Below are positions 61,549 to 64,000 of a stretch of 64,000 bases of DNA, one piece after another. The position numbers were made by a program, and so were the translations under genes. The stretch is from Parasulfuritortus sp049322515 (GTDB lineage: Bacteria; Pseudomonadota; Gammaproteobacteria; Burkholderiales; Thiobacillaceae): NCBI GenBank assembly GCA_049322515.1, contig JBMOQW010000031.1, forward strand, positions 1 through 64,000, given 5' to 3'. How positions within the stretch are numbered: the first letter of the stretch is position 1; every line of letters starts with the position of its first letter. Under the pieces are notes generated by a model. It saw only the letters and a list, made by a program, of their open reading frames with translations. It was not told the origin of the DNA and searched no databases.

Positions 61549-62352
61549 ATGTCCGACAACGTCGTAGAAATCCAGGGACTGCATTTCGCCTATGCCGACC
61601 GGCCCATCCTGAAGGGCATCGACCTGACCGCCCGGCGCGGCCAGGTGGTGGCCATCATGGGCAATTCCGGCTGCGGCAAGACCACCCTGCTGCGCCTCAT
61701 CGGTGGCGCGGTCAAGCCCAGCCAGGGCTTGCTGCGGGTCGACGGCCTGGAGGTCGCGCGCCTGGACCCGGGCGAGCTCTACCAACTGCGGCGCCGGATG
61801 GGCATGCTGTTCCAGTTTGGCGCCCTGTTCACCGACATGTCGGTGTTCGACAACGTGGCGTTCCAGTTGCGCGAGCACACCGACCTCCCGGAGCCGATGA
61901 TCCGCGACCTGGTGTTGATGAAGCTGCACGCGGTCGGCCTGCGTGGCGCCCACGACCTGATGCCCTCCGAACTTTCCGGGGGCATGGCGCGGCGGGTGGC
62001 CCTGGCCCGCGCGATCGCGCTGGATCCGATGCTGATCATGTACGATGAGCCTTTCGCCGGCCTCGACCCGATTTCCCTCGGCGTGATCGGCAACCTGATC
62101 CGCCGCCTGACCGACGCCCTGGGTCTGACCTCGATCGTGGTCACCCACGACGTCCAGGAGTCGCTCAAGATCGTCGACTACGTCTATTTCATCTCCGAGG
62201 GCCAGGTCGAGGCCCAGGGCACCGCCGACGAGATCCGTGCCTCGGGCCTGCCGTTCGTGCACCAGTTCGTGCATGGCGAGGAGGACGGTCCGGTGCCGTT
62301 CCATTATCCGGCGACCGATTATCGCGTCGACCTGGGGCTCCCCCATGCTTGA
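61549..62352 (+). CDS. mlaF: Phospholipid ABC transporter ATPase MlaF
   Basis: 267 residues. Walker A GNSGCGKTTLLRLIG, signature LSGGMARRVALARAI, Walker B LIMYDEPFAGLDP. Drives phospholipid trafficking between outer and inner membranes with MlaE and MlaD. Overlaps mlaE by 8 bases. Confidence 0.95.
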   Translation: MSDNVVEIQGLHFAYADRPILKGIDLTARRGQVVAIMGNSGCGKTTLLRLIGGAVKPSQGLLRVDGLEVARLDPGELYQLRRRMGMLFQFGALFTDMSVFDNVAFQLREHTDLPEPMIRDLVLMKLHAVGLRGAHDLMPSELSGGMARRVALARAIALDPMLIMYDEPFAGLDPISLGVIGNLIRRLTDALGLTSIVVTHDVQESLKIVDYVYFISEGQVEAQGTADEIRASGLPFVHQFVHGEEDGPVPFHYPATDYRVDLGLPHA

Positions 62353-63139
62353 GCGTGCCGTGCAAACCCTGCGCCGGATTGGCCGGCGCACCATCGACAG
62401 CCTCTGGCGGATGGGCGTCGCCACGCGCTTCTTCCTGCTCACCCTGGGCCACTCCGGCATCTGCCTGCGTCGGCCGCAGCTGGTCATGCGCGAGATCTTC
62501 GCGTCCGGGGTGCTGTCCCTGATCATCATCGTCGTGTCCGGCCTGTTCGTCGGCATGGTGCTCGGCCTGCAAGGCTACGAGACGCTCCAGACCTATGGTT
62601 CGGAGGAGGCGCTCGGCATCCTGGTCGCCCTCTCGCTGGTGCGCGAGCTGGGGCCGGTGGTGGCGGCACTGCTGTTTGCCAGCCGGGCCGGCTCGGCGAT
62701 CACCGCCGAGATCGGGCTCATGAAGGCCACCGAGCAGATCGCGGCCATGGAAATGATGGCGGTCGATCCCATCGCCCGCGTGGTGGCGCCCCGCTTCTGG
62801 GGTGCGGTGATCTCGATGCCGCTGCTCGCTGCCCTGTTCTCGGCGATGGGGGTGTTCGGCGGCTATCTGGTCGGCGTGGTCATGATCGGCGTCGACGAGG
62901 GCTCGTTCTGGTCGCAGATGCAATCGGCGGTCGATTTCCGCGAGGACGTCCTGAACGGCGTCATCAAGAGCGCGGTGTTCGGGGTCGCGGTCACCGTGGT
63001 TGCCCTGTTCGAGGGTTACGACGCGCCACCCACGGCGGAAGGCGTATCGCGCGCCACCACGCGCACCGTGGTCACGTCCAGCCTGGCCATCCTGGCCCTG
63101 GATTTCGTTTTGACGGCATTCATGTTTCGTGGAGTCTGA
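62345..63139 (+). CDS. mlaE: Phospholipid ABC transporter permease MlaE
   Basis: 264 residues starting MLERAVQTLRRIGRRTIDSL (ATG 62345; the longer frame lies in mlaF). Five or so hydrophobic helices; ALLFASRAGSAITAEIGLMK is the MlaE signature and contacts MlaF. Confidence 0.95.
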   Translation: MLERAVQTLRRIGRRTIDSLWRMGVATRFFLLTLGHSGICLRRPQLVMREIFASGVLSLIIIVVSGLFVGMVLGLQGYETLQTYGSEEALGILVALSLVRELGPVVAALLFASRAGSAITAEIGLMKATEQIAAMEMMAVDPIARVVAPRFWGAVISMPLLAALFSAMGVFGGYLVGVVMIGVDEGSFWSQMQSAVDFREDVLNGVIKSAVFGVAVTVVALFEGYDAPPTAEGVSRATTRTVVTSSLAILALDFVLTAFMFRGV

Positions 63140-63140
63140 G

Positions 63141-63614
63141 ATGGAGCGGACAACCCTGGATTTGTGGGTCGGGATTTTTGTCGCGGCGGGCATTGCCGCC
63201 TTGGTGTTCCTGGCCCTCAAGGTCGGCAACATCGGCACCTTCGACACCGCAGGTACCTACGCGGTGACTGCCAAGTTCGGCAACATCGGCGGCCTCAAGG
63301 TGCGGGCGCCGGTCAAGAGTGCCGGCGTGGTGGTCGGCCGGGTCAGCGAGATTCGCTTCAACCCGCAGGCCTACCAGGCGGAAGTGGTGCTCAACCTCCA
63401 GTCCGATGTGCCCTTTCCGGTCGACACCAGTGCCGCGATCATGACCTCCGGTCTGCTTGGCGAGCAATACATCGCCCTGGAAGCGGGCGCTGAGGAAAAG
63501 ATGCTGGCCCAGGGATCGGAAATCAAGATCACCCAAGGCGCGGTGGTCCTGGAGAACCTGATCGGACAGTTCTTGTACAACAAGGCCGACGAGCCGGCGG
63601 CCGCGGACCAGTAA
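63141..63614 (+). CDS. mlaD: MCE-domain phospholipid-binding protein MlaD
   Basis: 157 residues starting at ATG 63141 with GGAG six bases before it. One membrane anchor (WVGIFVAAGIAALVFLAL) and an MCE domain (FGNIGGLKVRAPVKSAGVVV). Forms a periplasmic hexameric ring on MlaFE. Confidence 0.94.
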   Translation: MERTTLDLWVGIFVAAGIAALVFLALKVGNIGTFDTAGTYAVTAKFGNIGGLKVRAPVKSAGVVVGRVSEIRFNPQAYQAEVVLNLQSDVPFPVDTSAAIMTSGLLGEQYIALEAGAEEKMLAQGSEIKITQGAVVLENLIGQFLYNKADEPAAADQ

Positions 63615-63623
63615 ATTCGACCC

Positions 63624-63652
63624 TTGACGGGGCCTGGCGCACCCGCACAATG
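63624..63652 (+). promoter_or_regulatory. Weak promoter candidate before mlaC
   Basis: TTGACG, 17 bases, ACAATG lies in the 71-base gap before mlaC. The -10 match is poor, so this may only be chance. Confidence 0.25.
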
Positions 63653-63685
63653 CAGGCATCATATTCACTACAGGTTGAGTCCCCC

Positions 63686-64000
63686 ATGTCCCGCTATGTA
63701 TCCTTGTTACTCTTGATGTTCGCCCTCGGGGCGGGTGCGCTGGCCCGGGCCGAGATCGCGCCCGACGTATTGGCCCGCACCACGACCCAAGAGGTGGTCA
63801 GCCTGGTCAAGCAGGACCCGGACATCAAGAGCGGCCGCACCAGCAAGGTGTACGCCCTGGTGGAAACCAAGATCCTGCCGCACTTCGACTTCGAGCGGAT
63901 GACCAAGCTCGCGCTCGCCCAAAATTGGAACAAGGCCAGCCCCGAACAGCGGCAAAGGCTGGTCGACGAATTCAGGGTGATGCTGGTGCGGACCTATGCC
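63686..64000 (+). CDS. mlaC: Phospholipid-binding protein MlaC (cut by window edge)
   Basis: The first 105 codons from ATG 63686 are present. Signal peptide MSRYVSLLLLMFALGAGALA followed by the MlaC start (VETKILPHFDFERMTKLALA). MlaC shuttles phospholipids through the periplasm to MlaFED. The frame is open at the right edge. Confidence 0.92.
   Translation, partial: MSRYVSLLLLMFALGAGALARAEIAPDVLARTTTQEVVSLVKQDPDIKSGRTSKVYALVETKILPHFDFERMTKLALAQNWNKASPEQRQRLVDEFRVMLVRTYA

Overview
The window is a GC-rich (roughly two-thirds G+C by eye) bacterial chromosome segment carrying mainly housekeeping genes. The gene order leuC-ecn-leuD-leuB-asd-usg-fimV-truA-trpF-trpB-trpA-accD-folC-dedD-cvpA-purF-(cysC)-metZ is characteristic of Betaproteobacteria, and the rest (recJ/prfB, MlaFEDC, LpxH, MltF, FimV, APS kinase) fits a Gram-negative betaproteobacterium, plausibly of the Nitrosomonadales/Rhodocyclales type. 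Species cannot be assigned from sequence reading alone.

Layout. (1) 1-2.6 kb is accessory DNA: an IS1182-type transposase cut by the window edge, then what reads as a miniature, decayed integron (attC site, one low-GC gene cassette, attI-like direct repeats and a frameshifted, truncated integrase fragment), then a BrnT/BrnA-like toxin-antitoxin pair. (2) 2.6-6.7 kb, minus strand: recJ, an MgtC/DUF4010-type membrane protein and prfB with its programmed +1 frameshift. (3) 6.7-14.2 kb: an unusual HTH-like/2Fe-2S/flavin-reductase fusion with a ParA-like ATPase, two tandem secreted paralogues, and a PhnD-type binding protein coupled to a hybrid histidine kinase. (4) 14.4-33.4 kb, plus strand: the long leucine/aspartate-family/tryptophan/fatty-acid/folate/purine/methionine cluster, densely packed with many 1-14 bp overlaps. 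(5) 33.5-37 kb, minus: lpxH, ppiB, an L,D-transpeptidase and a TPR protein that appears to share its C-terminal domain. (6) 37-42 kb, plus: glnS, rimO, a small membrane protein, nudJ-like, mnmA. (7) 42-48.4 kb, minus: a Deg-type protease, groES-groEL behind a sigma-32-like promoter, an unknown protein, a GST and gltX. (8) 48.5-50.7 kb: tRNA-Val(CAC), BLUF photoreceptor, HigB/HigA-like module, a frameshifted zinc-ribbon gene and tRNA-Ser(CGA), a small accessory interval bounded by tRNAs. (9) 50.7-61.5 kb: mltF, serS, a second hybrid kinase ending in an Hpt domain, feoAB behind a Fur-box-like site, an APH/P-loop kinase fusion, a protein I do not recognise and a short DUF72-like protein. (10) 61.5 kb to the end: mlaF-mlaE-mlaD-mlaC, the last cut by the window edge.

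The most notable item is the integron relic at about 0.6-1.7 kb. The two boundaries of the cassette carry exactly complementary 7-base core boxes, the expected signature of an integrated cassette, and intI and cassette are divergent as in a canonical integron. The tandem secreted paralogues, the fusion oxidoreductase, the binding-protein/kinase pair and a 30-bp-arm inverted repeat between leuB and asd are other items worth following up.
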